This document shows, piece by piece, positions 11,487-24,828 of a stretch of DNA of 64,000 nt. A program made the translations under genes and the position numbers. The stretch covers positions 2,833,376 to 2,897,375 of the forward strand of contig FN649734.1 in assembly GCA_000310025.1 (NCBI GenBank), written 5' to 3'. Positions within the stretch are counted from its first letter, which is position 1, and every line of letters begins with the position of its first letter. Under the pieces are notes generated by a model. That model ran no database searches and was not told the origin of the DNA. It saw nothing but the letters and a program-made list of their open reading frames with translations. The stretch comes from Ectocarpus siliculosus (taxonomy: Eukaryota; Sar; Phaeophyceae; Ectocarpales; Ectocarpaceae).

Positions 11487-12989
11487 ACCAAGGCAACAGC
11501 AACAGCTGCTGTTCCGCACGGGTTAATAACAAGTGAATTTGTAACGGATTTGACCCCTTCCTTCAGAATCAACCACCGAAGGCTTTGTGGAACTCTCTTG
11601 TCCGACCACAGGTGCAGTTGTTGTTGCTTCCGTTGTTCTCTTTCATTAACGCTTTCCCACGCCAACTCACACAGATCCCGAACACACAACGATCATCCGA
11701 TCGTACGCACACTGAACAGAAGGAAGGGCATACATGCCTCGGCCTAAATGCCCAAATCTTGCATGACATCACGTAATAGCATCTGACGACGCCAATTAAC
11801 CGTGGTCAAGAACGCTCACATGTCCACTTCCAAATACCATAACACTAGCCCACCCTCGGTGGGGTCGTAGATGTAGATACAGAAGCAAACCTCGGCTCCA
11901 GTCAGTCAAGAGGTTTGGGAAATGGATCGAAGTTACGACAACTCAAAACCCTCACCTGCACCTCTCCGTTAACCAAACAAAAGGAGCGGAACCGAGAGGG
12001 AGGAAAACATGTAGGAAATGGGGGCGGCAAAGTCGGCGGGTTATATCGGGGAAAAGGTACGCGGGGTGCGAAAAATAACCAAAACATCCGAACCGAAAGA
12101 CCATAAACACGAAGTAAGGAAATCGCGAAGGGAAAAAGACAAACGATCTCGCACGAACGAACAGTCGACTATGCAATCAAGTAAGCAAAACCTTACGGGA
12201 AGGGGGGCTACTATGCGATCGAGTACTGTACATGAACGAAAAAAGACACCAAACGAAAACCTAGCCGGTCGCGGCATGTCGTCGACATGGAAAACCAAGT
12301 GTTGACCAAACCAAGTGTTGACTAAAATCGAGAAAATTCATCGAAAGAGGGGATTTTCGGGGGGAAACAGGCTTTTCGGCCAAAGAAACTGACAGGATAT
12401 AGATGCCATAAAAAAGAACATTCGCAGGTCACGAGAAGGGGGCGTTCGACAACAATCCTAATTTCAATTCAAGACCAAATGCACAGAAAAAAGTGCTGTA
12501 GAATGTAGCAGTATGGGACACAATTCGGCCATGGCACGCAATAGAAGCTCTAGCGGAACGTCGGACCACCAAAACGCAAAACAAACCACAGGCGGGATGA
12601 TAATGGCACACAGGGGGGTGGCACCACCATTAAGAACAAATCTAGGTCGCGTTGAAAAAAACATTAAGGAGAGCGAAAATTGCGGTGGCCGCCCGACGTA
12701 TGACAAACGACGGCGGAAAAGTTCGCAACACCAAGGCGAAAGCCAGTCTCAAAGGGGTTGAGAGGGCGAGTGGAAAACAGAAAGGAGCAATAGCCAGTCT
12801 CAAAACCAATCAAGAGGGTGAGCGAGAAACGCAAACACAAACAAACGCACATACACATACACGTACACAAATAACGGCAACATTCCTGTTAGCCAGGGGC
12901 GACAGTATCCGTACCACTTGATTCGTCTACATTCGCAAAGTACCTCGGATGGAGGGACTACTTCGGTGCAGCTGAAGGCACCAAGATCC
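11487..12989. other. No gene recognised
   Basis: A-rich on the plus strand with several short open frames of biased composition (Lys/Arg/Thr or their antisense Phe/Leu/Ser). I saw no conserved motif, no splice-linked exons and no RNA gene. Confidence 0.4.
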
Positions 12990-15361
12990 TCAAACAGCTC
13001 TCAAAGCTGTGGCGTAGCGTAAAGGAGAAAGGGTGATCTTGACAGGTCCGGGATCGTCCACGAAGCGAATGAAGAAGACATTTGGAATTGGAGTATGCCC
13101 GGAGATTTCCCTAGCCACCACAAGCTCAAGTACGAGAAGTGTGCGCCAACAGGCACGGTGTTGCGAAAACGGCGGGCCCAAACATTGCGGGGAGCATATT
13201 CGTACCCACGCGACGAGGATCGCTCGCCTTTGATGCGGGACAGTTCACGTTCCGCTGCGCCAATGCGCATGCAACGATACTGACGGTTAGCCTGTCGGTG
13301 TTGGTCGGGCTTTCCAGCCCAATCAGAAGAATACAGAAGAATCTGCTTGCGGGAGTGCTGGAGGCCCATTTCACGTTCCCACGAGGGGCGCATATGGCAT
13401 TTCCATTGGATCTCGTACACAACGGCGATGGCGCCGCGAAGTCCGCGAACCGACTGGTGTCCCGTGATTTTCTCAACCTCTACCCTGCGGACAGGCGAGG
13501 AAACATCGCCCGCGGTAACATGGTACGGCGGAGTCTTCCACGTGTAGTGGTTGAGAACGTACTGCGTCAGGCCGGCAGGCAAAAACGGAAGCATGTCGTC
13601 ACTGTCGTGCGGGTTCGCGTACGGTTTGCAACGAGCGACTGAAACTCGGCGCTTGGCATCCGCGACGGACATGTCGGAGGGAAGATTCAACTACAGGAGC
13701 TTGTCAGCTATCGGGCGGCCATCCGGAGCCTTGTCGCAAGGACCGACAGCAAGGATTTTAGGAGGACCTGACCAATATCACGATAGCTCCTTCTTATCTG
13801 CGCGGGACTTCAAATCTAGTTTGGAACCTTGGCGGATGGTAGCCGCAGAGTTGTACGCCCATACCCAACCACCGGTATCGTAAGCGGGTAGTTTGAGTAA
13901 GGCATCAGACAATTTCGAGTTCCGTCGTTCCATATACCGTGAGTGTGTGTTGTTCACGTACTAGCTCGTAGGAGCGCCGTTGCCGATTGGCGGCAAGGTT
14001 GCAATACTCGAGCTGATCACGTGCAAGCGACTGGTGACCACGAGCGTAAATGTTGTCAAAAACGGTTTGTGAACACCGGGGAAGGCGCATCATATGCACC
14101 TCGTTAGGCGCCATTCCTGTGGCAGCGCTAACAGAATTGTTGTAAGCGAATTCAACGTGAGGGAGATGGATGTCCCAATCATGTTGACGTTCATCCACGA
14201 CCATAGCCAGCATCTGGGCCATGGTGTGGTTCACGCGCTTAATCCCGCCGTTGCCGCTTGGGTAGTACGCGCAGTCGCTATTTTGCGGACGCGTAATAGT
14301 TTCAGGATGGCAACCGAAAGTTTGGAGCAAAACTGCAATCCGTTATCCGAAATAATGCTGAGCGAGCATCCACAAACAAGCACGTACTTGTCGACGAGAA
14401 CATCGACTGTACCTTCAGCGGTAAACTCGGATCAGTCACTGCGTACTTATTGGCTCGCCGACTGAAACTCTCAGTGAAAATCAAGATATACGAGAAACAT
14501 CGCGGAGTTGAGGAAAGCGGACCCAATAAATCGACGCTAATCGCCACCCCTGGCGCAGAAGGTAGAGGGATAGTCAGAATCGGCCAGTGAATAGTCTGAC
14601 TCGCCGTTTTGCGGTCCTGACATTTCAAACGTCGCCGAATCCACCAACGAGCACTAACACTCATCGCAATCCACCAGAAGAATCTCTGAAGCAAGATAAG
14701 TGTGCGAGCGGTACCACGGTGGCAGAGGGCGTTGGCATAATTGGACTGCATGACCCAAGGTTGCATTGACACCTGGGCACGTACGAGTGGGTTCGTCATT
14801 CAAATGTCATGCAGCTCGTCCTCCTGGACGGTCACAAGAGACCGGGGACTTGGTAGGCCGTCTGATCAAGAGGCCGTGGCCATCGTCAGTGACGAGGTGT
14901 CCAAAATCTGCAAGCTCTCGAATTTCCGCCAACGATGGTCGATGAGGGATACGACACTCCGTCAAAGAAACCATCTGGTAGACTCGGACAGCGCTTGAGT
15001 AGAATGTAGCGGATGGTGGCTTCACACACCGGCTCTTCTCGCTGTTCCCGCGCCCAATAGGCACGCGTGCAGCGTTTGACGAACTCGCGGAATCTAACTC
15101 TGCAGGATTGAGGACCATGGCATCCACTGCGGGTGTTGTCGTAGCAGCTGAAGCAGCCCGTCGAGACAAGCCCAACAGAGGACCCGTAGGGGCGTTGGTA
15201 ACCGCCTCCGGCGGCGCTATAGGCATCGTTGGGACAGGTTCGACGATAGGCTCAGGCGTGGTGATGGCGGGAGGCACTCGTGTTTGACGACGAGAAGCAC
15301 TTGGAGGGGCAGCTGCACGCGGAGCGTGAGTGGGGATACAAATCGGGACCGAAACCATCAT
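12990..15361 (-). mobile_element. Decayed Ty3/gypsy fragment: integrase and chromodomain
   Basis: Minus strand. 14799-14302 holds the H2C2 integrase zinc-binding region (CHRGTARTLILLQRFFWW, then CQDRKTA) and the first part of the catalytic core (SVDLLGPLSS). 14330-13905, in another frame, holds the end of the core (YYPSGNGGIKRVNHTMAQML, HVEFAYNNSV). 13690-13001 carries a chromodomain-like block (VEVEKITGHQSVRGL, YEIQWK, PSWERE), as in chromoviruses. 15361-14807 is a Pro/Ala-rich segment ending in PSLAEIRELADFGHL, the usual text ahead of the zinc-binding region. Gag, protease, RT and RNase H were not found. Frames are broken between segments. Confidence 0.8.
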
Positions 15362-15835
15362 TCACATCAGGCTGCGGCTGACCCGCAGCAGCCGCTTTTG
15401 CGACGCGTACGAGTAGAGATCAGTCCCGACAGCTCAAGACGACGCGGTTGCAACCGAGAGGTCGAAAGCGGTGGCAATAAATCGGCGGCATCCAAAAGAT
15501 CAGATTGGGTGCCGGCGCCGACGGTTGCGGACGCAGGAGGCACGACAGGGCGCAACCGAGAGCTGTCATCGGCGGCGTGTGTGTCATGGATAGGGAGCGC
15601 TATTGCAGCTGTATCATCGGGTGCTGCCTGGTTCGTGTTGCGGCTTGTGCGTGCTGCTGCTGCCAGCTTTTGCTCTTTCGTCCCCAACACAGCTTAGGTT
15701 TGCCTCGTTTATCAGTATGTCGCAACGTCGCAACCTAACATTTGTTCCTCGGACTCTGCTTCGGCAAGTCCAGAGCGTTCAGACCGCTCGCGCTCGTCGG
15801 TATCTTTGCACAGTGTAGCAGCCTTCGGGGCGCCA

Positions 15836-15960
15836 AACGATACCCCGGGGATGGCCGTGTTTTGTCTCCGGGGTCTCGTATATTAAACGAAACCCCGGGG
15901 AGGTAGTGTTTTATCCCCGGGGTCACGTTTTTAGAACGAGTCTCCCTGGTCTCGTTTACC
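15836..15960. repeat. Two and a half tandem 50-bp units with CCCCGGGG palindromes
   Basis: Units start at aacga at 15836, 15886 and 15935. Each full unit has ACCCCGGGG, then a short spacer with GTGTTTT, then CCGGGGTC and CGT, so the unit is itself an inverted repeat. No coding role is evident. Confidence 0.75.
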
Positions 15961-18900
15961 GCTTCCCAAAATAACATGGGAATGAAGTAAAGGTTACCAG
16001 TCAAAATGACAATCTTCAAGAGGCAATAGACATGGATCTACTAATATTATTTGATGGTATTTTGTGTGGTAAATGCGCACGGCAACGAACGGGGAAAAAA
16101 AGGCACAGACAGACAAAAGAGGCGATGATACACATTATAAGCAACCCAGTTACGACGACACGTCTCCATAAAAATATAACAGTCGTCGAATATATCTGGA
16201 AATAATTGCGCGCTTAGAATTTTGTGTTGTTGCTGCTGTGCTGCTGTGGAACAAAAAAAGTTACTGACCAAAAACTTGCCATTAAACGATTGACAATGGA
16301 AGGCGAGCAATATCCAGAGTTGCTGCTTTGGGGTCCGGTGGAGTGTGCTCTTATCGGCCGCGTCGTCGGCGGTGTTGCCACCATTTTTTCAGCCCCCACT
16401 ATACATACTCTACAGATAGGGCCCGCAGTTAAGAAAACAATTGTTAAGAAAAAAAGGTTCAAGTTTTTACGAGGGCTAAGAAACACAGCTCAGTCTCGGC
16501 CACAACATATGAAACGTCCTAATAAGAAACATGATGGTGTGATACCCCCAAGACATAAGAAACAAGGGGTAGCTGGGGGAACGTGTTCCAGTAAGAATGT
16601 TCCACTGCTTGCTGCTCCTTCCGTGCTCCCACCCCACCACCTACATAGCTGAACAGTGCATTTTTTCGTAGGGGGGAGAGTGGTTATTTTCGCGGCGACC
16701 CCCGCGCCCCAGGGCCGCCGCGGGCTGCGCTACCCACTGCTGCTGTACTGCCACAACCCCCAATTTGAAGGCTTGGTGTGTTTTTTATTGTCGCCTCAGC
16801 CGGAAATAGGAAAATAAGAAAATGGTGAGAATCAGCAGCAGAAGGATGCGACAGCCCAAAGATGTAAGAAATCCATTATAAGAAATGGACCGACTTCGGC
16901 TGGTCCTTCTGGGCCCGAAATAAGAAATTGAGGCTCGACCCGATTTTGACGTTTCTTATCTCCGGGACCCATCTGTATACATTCATGAAATTTGCGAAGT
17001 ACTCGGGTAGGCCATGTCACACATATAGCGTGTACACTGTACGTCATGCAAGTTCCCGGTTCGAATCCCGCCGTTCTCATTTCTTTTACCACCTTGCAGA
17101 AAGGGCTAATTCTCGCGTATGTATGTGTCTCGATCCCAGCCAGGGTGGAAGGTGAACCCTCACACATGCTATTCTCTTCTTTGCTTGCGACACCCTGTCA
17201 CACACCCTTCCATGATGACCACCTACACAACCCGGGCACGTTACGCCGGCTCGGCCTGTAACCCCCATACGTTATCGCGCGTAATAACCCCTCGTTGGCC
17301 GGAGGTTTCTCAACACCCCCGTACAACGGTGCCCACTGGCCACCTGTGGTCCCAGCAGTTCGAATGACCTTGTACAGCTCATGGTTTGGGTGTTCTCCTG
17401 AGTTGGTTGTAGGCAAGAAAACCTTGTTTTCTTTCTTGGGCGGACAAGGGAAGAAGCGGCGTGGGAACGGCGGGCGCGAGTCTTTGGGCCAATCAGCCGG
17501 GGGCAGTTGCCGCGTCACGCCCCCAAAAAAATCTGGGCCTCTTTCCGGATCAATCTATCTTCTGACGTGCCAACTTTTTTCTGGGCAGTTTGTCTGGGCA
17601 ATTTATCTGAGCAAAACGAACCATTTTTCCGAAACTCCCCAATTATCTTGTACTCCCATGTCTTTCCACCCTAGGGGTACTTCTTTGTCTACCTGCGCAT
17701 GTAACTGCTGCAAAGACACACGCATGGCCTTGTCAAGAAGACTCCCTGGTCAGGGTCGGCGTACTGTGTGGGCGGGCAGACTCACTTCAGCACGCGTAAA
17801 AATGGGTGTGTTTCGTATTATGTGTCCTACATGCGCTCGCGCTTCTCGCCATCGCCAAGGTGTGCAACACAAAAAATACCACCTCCTACCTTGCCGCATG
17901 TCGGTTTCCAGAACTTGGCGCACGAGACAAAGAGCGAGCGCCCGTCACGCCACATTCTATCATTTGGGCTATTTCCTGGTTTAGCGGTTCATGGCTACTA
18001 ATGAGGCCCTCGGTTTAGCGATCCTCAACTGGATTGAGCAACACGCCCACATAGCGGTCACCTTTCGTCGTGACACTAGGGTTCGCTAAACCGGGCTTCC
18101 GTACAAGTAAGACATTCAGAATTAGCGCAGCGTTCCTGGGACCATCGTGGGTGTCTCAGATTTTCCGGAAGTTAAAAGGAATGCTGGTTGTTCGGAACCT
18201 ATGCCGACGTCGCCCATGGTATCTCGACGAGGCAGACGCTACGAGCCTAACTTTCAAAACGAACCTGCACCTTTCAACGCTGTGCACACCACAGGCAGCC
18301 CAAACGAGCAAGAGTTTCGCCCCTCTTTCTGCTTTCGTGGCTAATTGAAGCCTTTGCGACAACCACGGGATGATGACCCAGCTTGAGCTACAAGGGTCCA
18401 AGTGTTTTAAGGGTTGGGAAGCAAGCACGGTTCGACCTTTGGAAGGGTTTATCGACACGAAGTTCAGGCGAAAGCGCCTGTTTTAGTCCTCATGTGGTTC
18501 ATTCCTTTTAGAGGGAGCAGGTAGAGTATTTGTACCTCATACTTGTTCTTACTCACGTCGTCGCTCCTGCAGGCAGGTACCCAGTATTGTGTCGTGTGTA
18601 ATGGGAATGAGCCCGTCTTGGCCTAGTTTCGAAACGGTACTAACGAGGCTTATCCGAGGACGAACTTCTTTGTCTTGAATCAAGGAGTAAAGAAAGAGAT
18701 CCATAGTACAGATTTGACACCCCCAGCAAGATAGGCGGGCTGACGCACGTGCTGTGGACAGCGGTAAGTGTGAAGAACTACCTGAGATATCTCGCCGTAA
18801 TATGCTTGCATTCGTTGGACTCTTCCGTGTTTTCGTGGACGAAAGCCTCGAGATGCACGTCTCGGTTCCAATCTTGGACAACCCGCAACTTTTTATGTTT

Positions 18901-20149
18901 CTTGGTTTGTATGGTTTTCGCTTTGGAGCAGCTTAAGGTCGGTGCGGTACCCAGTTCCGCCCATCGGATGATGCGCGGCACCTTTACGTTCGTCTTTCAA
19001 AACGCCTACGGTGTACAAAAGGTCTTGCCGACCTGCGACACCGACATCGCCGGTTCGATGACGTGCGCTACGGTAGGCGCGCGCCCTACCTTGCCAAAGA
19101 AGCGCAGTAACCTCAGCATTATTGCCCCTCAATTCATCGTATCTCTTCATCCGTGGCCTTGCGCTCTCAAATGTTAGATACCCTGTATAAGAGCCTCGCA
19201 CTACTTCCTACACACACGTTGAACGAACATGGACGAACAAAGTCGCTAGGGCAGTATCCTCTTGCACACTCTGGCCCCCCTGCCCACTGGGGCGGGGGGG
19301 GCGCTATTTAACTCTTGTAGAAAATTAAGTAGATTAAGTAGATAGTCACCCTATAAAACATTAAACTGGCGATCTACATGGTGGTGACTCCCCTGGAGTC
19401 GCTCCCTGGCGCGAGGAGAGAAGAAGTCGTTCCCGTTGCGCGTGTTGTATTGTTGTTGTTGTTGTTGTTGACGCTGTTGCGGTTCCTGCGGGTGCGGTTC
19501 CTGTTGCGATTATGGCGCGCCATGCTGTAGTCCCTTCCGTTGATGGTCTAGGGTAGAGGGTGGCTGTGTAGTATGGCGCGGTGTTGTCCGTCCCTATTGT
19601 AGTTCCGCTTAGTCGACCCGAAACAAATCTACTGAACTCGGAAATCAGATCTTCAGGGAATGGACAGCTTGCACCATTTCCCGGAGACGGATAAGTTTCG
19701 GCTTCGCAAGATTCTTCGTCATTTGATCCGACAATCGAAGCTTGGTCGGCACATGATTAACACCCAGCCGTCCAGAGTCCACTGACTCCCGCAAGAGGTC
19801 ATCTACTTGGTCGCGATGTGTTTCGTGCGCGAACTGAACATTCCTGACGGGACAAGCTCAGAGCGAACATCGCATCGCGAAACAACCGAAACTCTCCTGT
19901 GAGCTTTTCTGTACCCTGGTACAAATAGATTTACCGAGGGCATAACAAATAGGGTTGTGAATCGGCTGGGTTTTCCGATCTTTTAAACATGGGACATCGG
20001 CGCAGCCAATGTACCGATTTAATCAGCCGATGTACCGTTTTAATCCCGCAGCGAGCCCGCGAGCACAGTGAGCTTCGCCGAGAAGGCGCTCGAAGCTCGC
20101 TGTGCGAGCAAAATCGCCCCCCCTCCATAAAACCGGCACCTCGATACAC
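15961..20149. other. Unassigned region, no gene recognised
   Basis: It holds several open frames of 100-230 codons (for example 16224-16652 plus, 17295-17984 plus, 18893-19201 minus), but none shows a family motif or clear codon bias. Near 17059 there is an isolated pol III B-box-like GGTTCGAATCC. A 14-base stem with one mismatch occurs at 20064-20077 / 20091-20104, just ahead of the LINE fragment. A GTT microsatellite lies near 19450. Confidence 0.4.
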
Positions 20150-20157
20150 GCATCAAA

Positions 20158-21062
20158 TTGGCGGTTTTGAAGAGCGTAATCGTACCGCCGCTAGAGTACG
20201 CCGGAGAAGTATGGGAAGGAAATAAGAAGGTAGTGAAAGAACTCGAGGCGGCGCAGATGAAAGCAGCGAAAATCATCCTAAGATGCTCCAAGCGCACAAG
20301 TAATGCAGCCGTAAGGGCAGAATTGGGGATCCAATCCTACGGTCGGGAAGAGACGCGAGGAAGCTGACATGGCAGTATCGCATGTGGGGGATGGGAGAGG
20401 AGAGGTTGCCGAGAATAGTATGGGAGGCGAAGTGGGCAAACAAAAAGAGGGGTAGACAACCCACGGAATGGGTCAAGGTTGTAGAGGACGTATGGAAGGG
20501 GTTAGACATCGACGAAGATGAAACGCTGGAAACGGAGGGTCTACAGGGGTTCAAGGAGAAGATATCTGTTGCTTGTGCCGAGAGCGAAGAACAGAATCTA
20601 AGGAAAGAAACCAAGGATAAGGAGGGTCTAGAAGTGTACGGAATGTTGAAAGAAAGAATAGGGTTCAAGGATTACCTACATAGGCCAATGGATGCAGGGA
20701 CAAAGCTTAAGGTCAAATTCAGGACCGGGGACATAGGCCTTCGAGAACGTCGACGAAGACATAGGGCGGCAGACGACGAAGACGACAAGTTCAAATGTGA
20801 TTGCGGCTTCGAATGCGAAGACCGTGTTCATCTAGTCGCGGAATGTCCGTGGTACGAAGAGGAGAGGGAAGTGTACATGACTGAGCTGGGAAAAATACAA
20901 GGGACGTACAGGGAGATGTTTGAGGCATGGAATAGAGAGGAGAGGACGGTAGCTGTACTGGGGAGTAGGAAGTGGTTTGAAAAGGCGGGAAGGGATATCG
21001 TTAGGATAGACAGACTAGGGAAGACATTTTTGAGCCACCTTTGGCAAAGTAGGAAGGAATGA
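20158..21062 (+). mobile_element. 5'-truncated LINE (non-LTR retrotransposon) 3' end
   Basis: The first frame reads VIVPPLEYAGEVWEGN, then ELEAAQMKAAKIILRCS and AVRAELGI, the C-terminal region after LINE reverse transcriptase. A frameshift near 20345 moves the match to DARKLTWQYRMWGMGEERLPR and onward. A Cys/His cluster follows (KCDCGFECEDRVHLVAECPWY), resembling the terminal zinc motif of such elements. The frame stops at 21062, close to the assembly gap. The RT core and endonuclease are absent, so this is a dead-on-arrival copy. Confidence 0.75.
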
Positions 21063-21137
21063 TTGGCCATCGGCGATCGGTCCTGTGGGAACAACGCTCC
21101 GTCCTCTCGAGGACGCATGGTCAATGGTCCAACCGCT

Positions 21138-21237
21138 NNNNNNNNNNNNNNNNNNNNNNNNNNNNNNNNNNNNNNNNNNNNNNNNNNNNNNNNNNNNNNN
21201 NNNNNNNNNNNNNNNNNNNNNNNNNNNNNNNNNNNNN
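21138..21237. other. Assembly gap of 100 N
   Basis: Exactly 100 N, the usual placeholder for a gap of unknown size. It follows the LINE end, so unassembled repeats are the likely cause. Distances across this point are not reliable. Confidence 0.99.
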
Positions 21238-23230
21238 GCCCTACGTCATTGTTTCTCTGCTTCGTGCTAAATGTGTTTATCTCCCCTTTGCTGTTCGTTC
21301 CGATGTTTTTTTTTCCTTTCTTGTGCATGGGAAGGATGCGGAAAGCTGGAAGCGAAGGGAAAGGACTGCATACCGAGCAGCCGAGCATACGCATGGACTA
21401 TGTTCGGGAAATGGGGTGTGTAGACACGGCCGACCAACAGAAAGGATTGCACACACGACCCTAAGTCAAACAACAATCACTGGCGACGCGCGTGATGGAG
21501 GCTAAGATAGAACAGGCCTTGACCAGTGCTTATCAGATTTAGACGACGTGGGTTCGTATGTTGGACAAGGAGGCGCAGGACAGCCTGGCGAAAGAACGGG
21601 TGAATGCCTCACTTGACAAGGTACAAGCATTTTTGATGGTGCTGTGTCGGAGTTGATCAGGCTGCGAAAGTAGAGCGGGCTGTGTGGGACGAGGTGATGG
21701 CGACGTTTCTGATGGCCAAGTGTAACGAGGGTAGCGTTGGCAAGGGCGGGAATAAACGGAGACGTGGGGTAGCGTCAAGCTGAAGAATGTCTAGCACTGC
21801 ATGAACCCTAAATACGATCAGAAATCGAGAAGCGGCTCCACTTGCACAGAGCATTGTACGAAGGGGAGTGAGTCAGGGGTGTTGACGTGCAACGGGGTGC
21901 TGCTCGTACGACCACGCTCACAGCGAGGCTGCCCGTGCCCACTGGAAATGCATAGACAGTAGTAAGCGTACTAGAAAGCCAATGGCGTGGGTTAGGTAAG
22001 CTTCCTTGAGTCTACGCACTTTCTTGTGCGCCCCCTAATTTTACTGATTAATGTTGGCATTCTTGATTTTTGCTGGTGTCGGACACCTCCAGTAGAGCAA
22101 AAAAAGGACCCCTCCAGTAGAGCAAAAATATATATTTTTTGCCCTGTGCTGTCGTCGATAACACGAAGAGCATTCACTGCGAGGTCAGGGATTGCGCTCT
22201 CCGTTCCGTGAATGCATACAAAAAATGTCCCAGGTATGCAACGTCCGAGATTGTTCCTCTTGCTTTCCAGGCTGATGTTCGGATGTCTCCGAGGACAGCG
22301 GTCATGACAATCAGGGTCGCCTCTCGACAGCACAAAAACACATGGCTGGTACCCCCTGCATGTATGTGACGTTTTCCCCGAGGTGTGACGTGTTGCAGAG
22401 ACTAACAAAGGTCGGCACGACGAAGGGTTTAGTTGTTGATTGACATCACCACGGTTTTCTTCATCTCGCTCCACGGTCACCAACAAGATAACAACTCCGT
22501 CTACTTGTCGACCTCCGCATTCGCCCCAGATACGCATTCTCTCCTAGGGTTTGCAGCCCTTCACTGGGAAACCAAAAGATTCACGCGTGCGTCCCCATCT
22601 TTCACCCATATCCGCCACAACAACCGAAACCATTCGAGATTCTTAGACTACGGCGAAGCATGCAGCGTGTTGACGATGGGCTGACGATGGGCTGAGATAG
22701 GGGGATGTCGCCGGGCCAAATTGCACGACACGTCTGCGTCAAGCACTCCTTCAAGTATACGTCTGCGTGAAGCACTCCAACACGAAAAACAGCGATATAC
22801 CGGCAGCGCACCGAACACAGGCGTCAAGAGGCTACAGATGGATATTTTCGAATTGATTGATGTATAGTACGCGGCTGTACAGTGTATGCCCGGCGCTTGG
22901 TCACTCGGGCGAGAATTGGCGACCGACACAACAACGTGGAGAGGGCGCTTTCCGACAACCTTACCGCATGTCCCTCGTAAGGCCGACAAAACTAATCATC
23001 CCCGAGGGGGCGCTATATTGTGACTTTCTACTTTCTACACACAACAGAGAGGGCGGGGACGAGGGGGGGGGGTGACGAGAGCAGCAGCGGCAGGTGAATC
23101 TCATACCGTGACATTGGAGAGCAGACGACGATATTCGGCATGCGTGAAAGGTGGAAGCCATGGGTCGACACGTTTCTTCGACGAACGCAGGGGACACACA
23201 CAGGAGCAGCGCGTAACTTTCGTTGCTGCA
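21238..23230. other. No gene recognised
   Basis: Short frames only. The stretch starting with atggaggctaag at 21493 reads like a broken coding remnant (KEAQDSLAKERVNASLDKVQ) but is interrupted by stops and matches nothing I know. Confidence 0.4.
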
Positions 23231-23231
23231 A

Positions 23232-23600
23232 GGGCGATCGACGGCGACGATCGACGGAGCGACGGCGGCGCGATCGACGAAGGCGGCCTAAAGCCGCCCG
23301 ATCGACCGACCGACCGACCGACCGACCCAACCCTACCCTTCCCTACCCAACCCTACCCTACCCAAAACCCAACCCAACTCAACCCAACCCAACCCAACGG
23401 CGACGAACGACGAAGCGACGGCAGCGCGATCGACGGCGGCGACCCAACCCCAACCCAACCAAACCAAACCCAACCAAACCAAACCCAACCCAGCCCAACC
23501 AAACCAAACCCAACGCCCCCGAGAACGAACCCAGCCCGCCAACCCGACCCAATCCAACCTGACCCAACCCAATTTAGTCAACCCAACCGGATACGGTCGG
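23232..23600. repeat. GATCGACGG repeat (R4) followed by CCAAC-rich satellite, copy 1
   Basis: 23232-23303 is a block of gcgatcgacgg-type words, followed by (GACC)n at about 23304-23327. From 23328 to about 23600 the plus strand is a degenerate array of CCCAAC, CCCTACC and CCAAACC words. The first ~110 bases recur near-identically at 63877-63970, there also followed by CCCTA repeats. A second short GACC run lies near 23858-23890. Frames through it (TQPNPTQ-rich) are low-complexity artefacts. Confidence 0.85.
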
Positions 23601-23639
23601 TCGGGTAAAGACGAACCCATCAACACCTAGAGCAAAAAA

Positions 23640-24408
23640 ACAACCCCAAAATCCGCCCGATCCCAAGTGAACCGACTGCAACATGCAGGGCGGCACTTTC
23701 AACCAACACGACGCCCCAATGAAGACCTCTTCAAAGAACCACAAAATTTGCAACGCGCGAAAACACTCCGCCACAAACATGTAGATAGAAAAGTGACGCA
23801 CAGGAGCCGAGCGACCACGAAGAAGTCCGTTCGAATCAGACCGCCCGATCGACGGACAAACCGACCGACGACCGACCGACCGACCGACCGCCCCACGGCA
23901 GCAACGGGATGAAGAATATTTGCACAGAATGCCAAATGGATGGATGGGTCTTTATTCCCGATGAAAGCTTCTTCTTCCGTTTTCACGGCAAGAACACCGC
24001 ATCCATATCCATCCTCGACTCTTCTTCTTTTTGTGAAGTTGAAGCTACAAAGTAGCCTCACCAGGTCTGTCTGCCGTTCGTTCTTGTTACACTGCTGCAT
24101 GACTTCGATCTACCTATCTATCTATTATATATCCCTTATTTCTTTGCTTTGTGTTATCTTTTCCCCTTTCTTAGGGCTCCGACCTGTCCTGTTATTTGTA
24201 TGCATAGCCTTCTCTTAGCCCCCCAGTCTATTCCTTCCTGTGTGCCTTCTTTTATTTTAGAGGCCAAACAATGGTCTTGCGACTCATCGAGTGAGAGGTG
24301 TGGGGTGGTGAATTGTGTTGTTTTGGAGCTCCACATCCTCGATGTAGGCCATTATGATAGTGTTATTCTTATTTAGATGTAAATGTAACATAAATTATAT
24401 GGAGTTTG
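23640..24408. other. No gene recognised
   Basis: Nothing beyond a short (GACC)n tract near 23858-23890 and AT-rich sequence toward 24400. Confidence 0.4.
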
Positions 24409-24410
24409 TA

Positions 24411-24827
24411 TATTTAATTAATTAATTAATTGTTTCTGGGTTGGGGAATGTTTTCGGTTTTGGGGAGACGACATGGGGAGACGATGTGGAGGCAAGATAA
24501 ATTAATTCGGGCGCAAGCGCTGAGCGGTCGATGCCCATTCGCCATGTGCAAAATATCGCCAAAGGTTGGGGGAATGGACTCAAGGCGGGTAAGCTCACGG
24601 ACAGAAGTCTGTCCCCTAGCCCACACGCGGCCCACTCTTTATTACAGCCTGTGGTGAAAACTCCTTTCTCAACAGCAAAAAAACAACGAATCGCCCTGGT
24701 GCCAGGTGTCAGTCAGTGCAGCCCGGCTTCTGTACGAGCGAAATCGTGTACGGAGTAACAGTTCTTCAGCTCTGGCAAATTTAATTAATCCATACAATCT
24801 CAAGCAATTAAGCAATTTTCGGTTTGT
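24411..24827 (+). repeat. Dispersed repeat R2, copy 2
   Basis: Reverse-complement match to 3355-3792. It begins in ATTAATTAATTAATTG and ends in taagcaattttcggttt. It is immediately followed by R3. Confidence 0.75.
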
Positions 24828-24828
24828 A

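Noticed and set aside
16224-16652. 142-codon plus-strand frame
   Set aside because: Biased composition, no family features, and overlapping equally long antisense frames.
18549-19201. Minus-strand open frames as a host gene or RT fragment
   Set aside because: No recognisable motif in any frame and no conserved splice signals.
23072-23608. Thr-Gln-Pro-Asn-rich 178-codon frame
   Set aside because: Low-complexity translation of the CCAAC satellite in several frames; no sign of selection.
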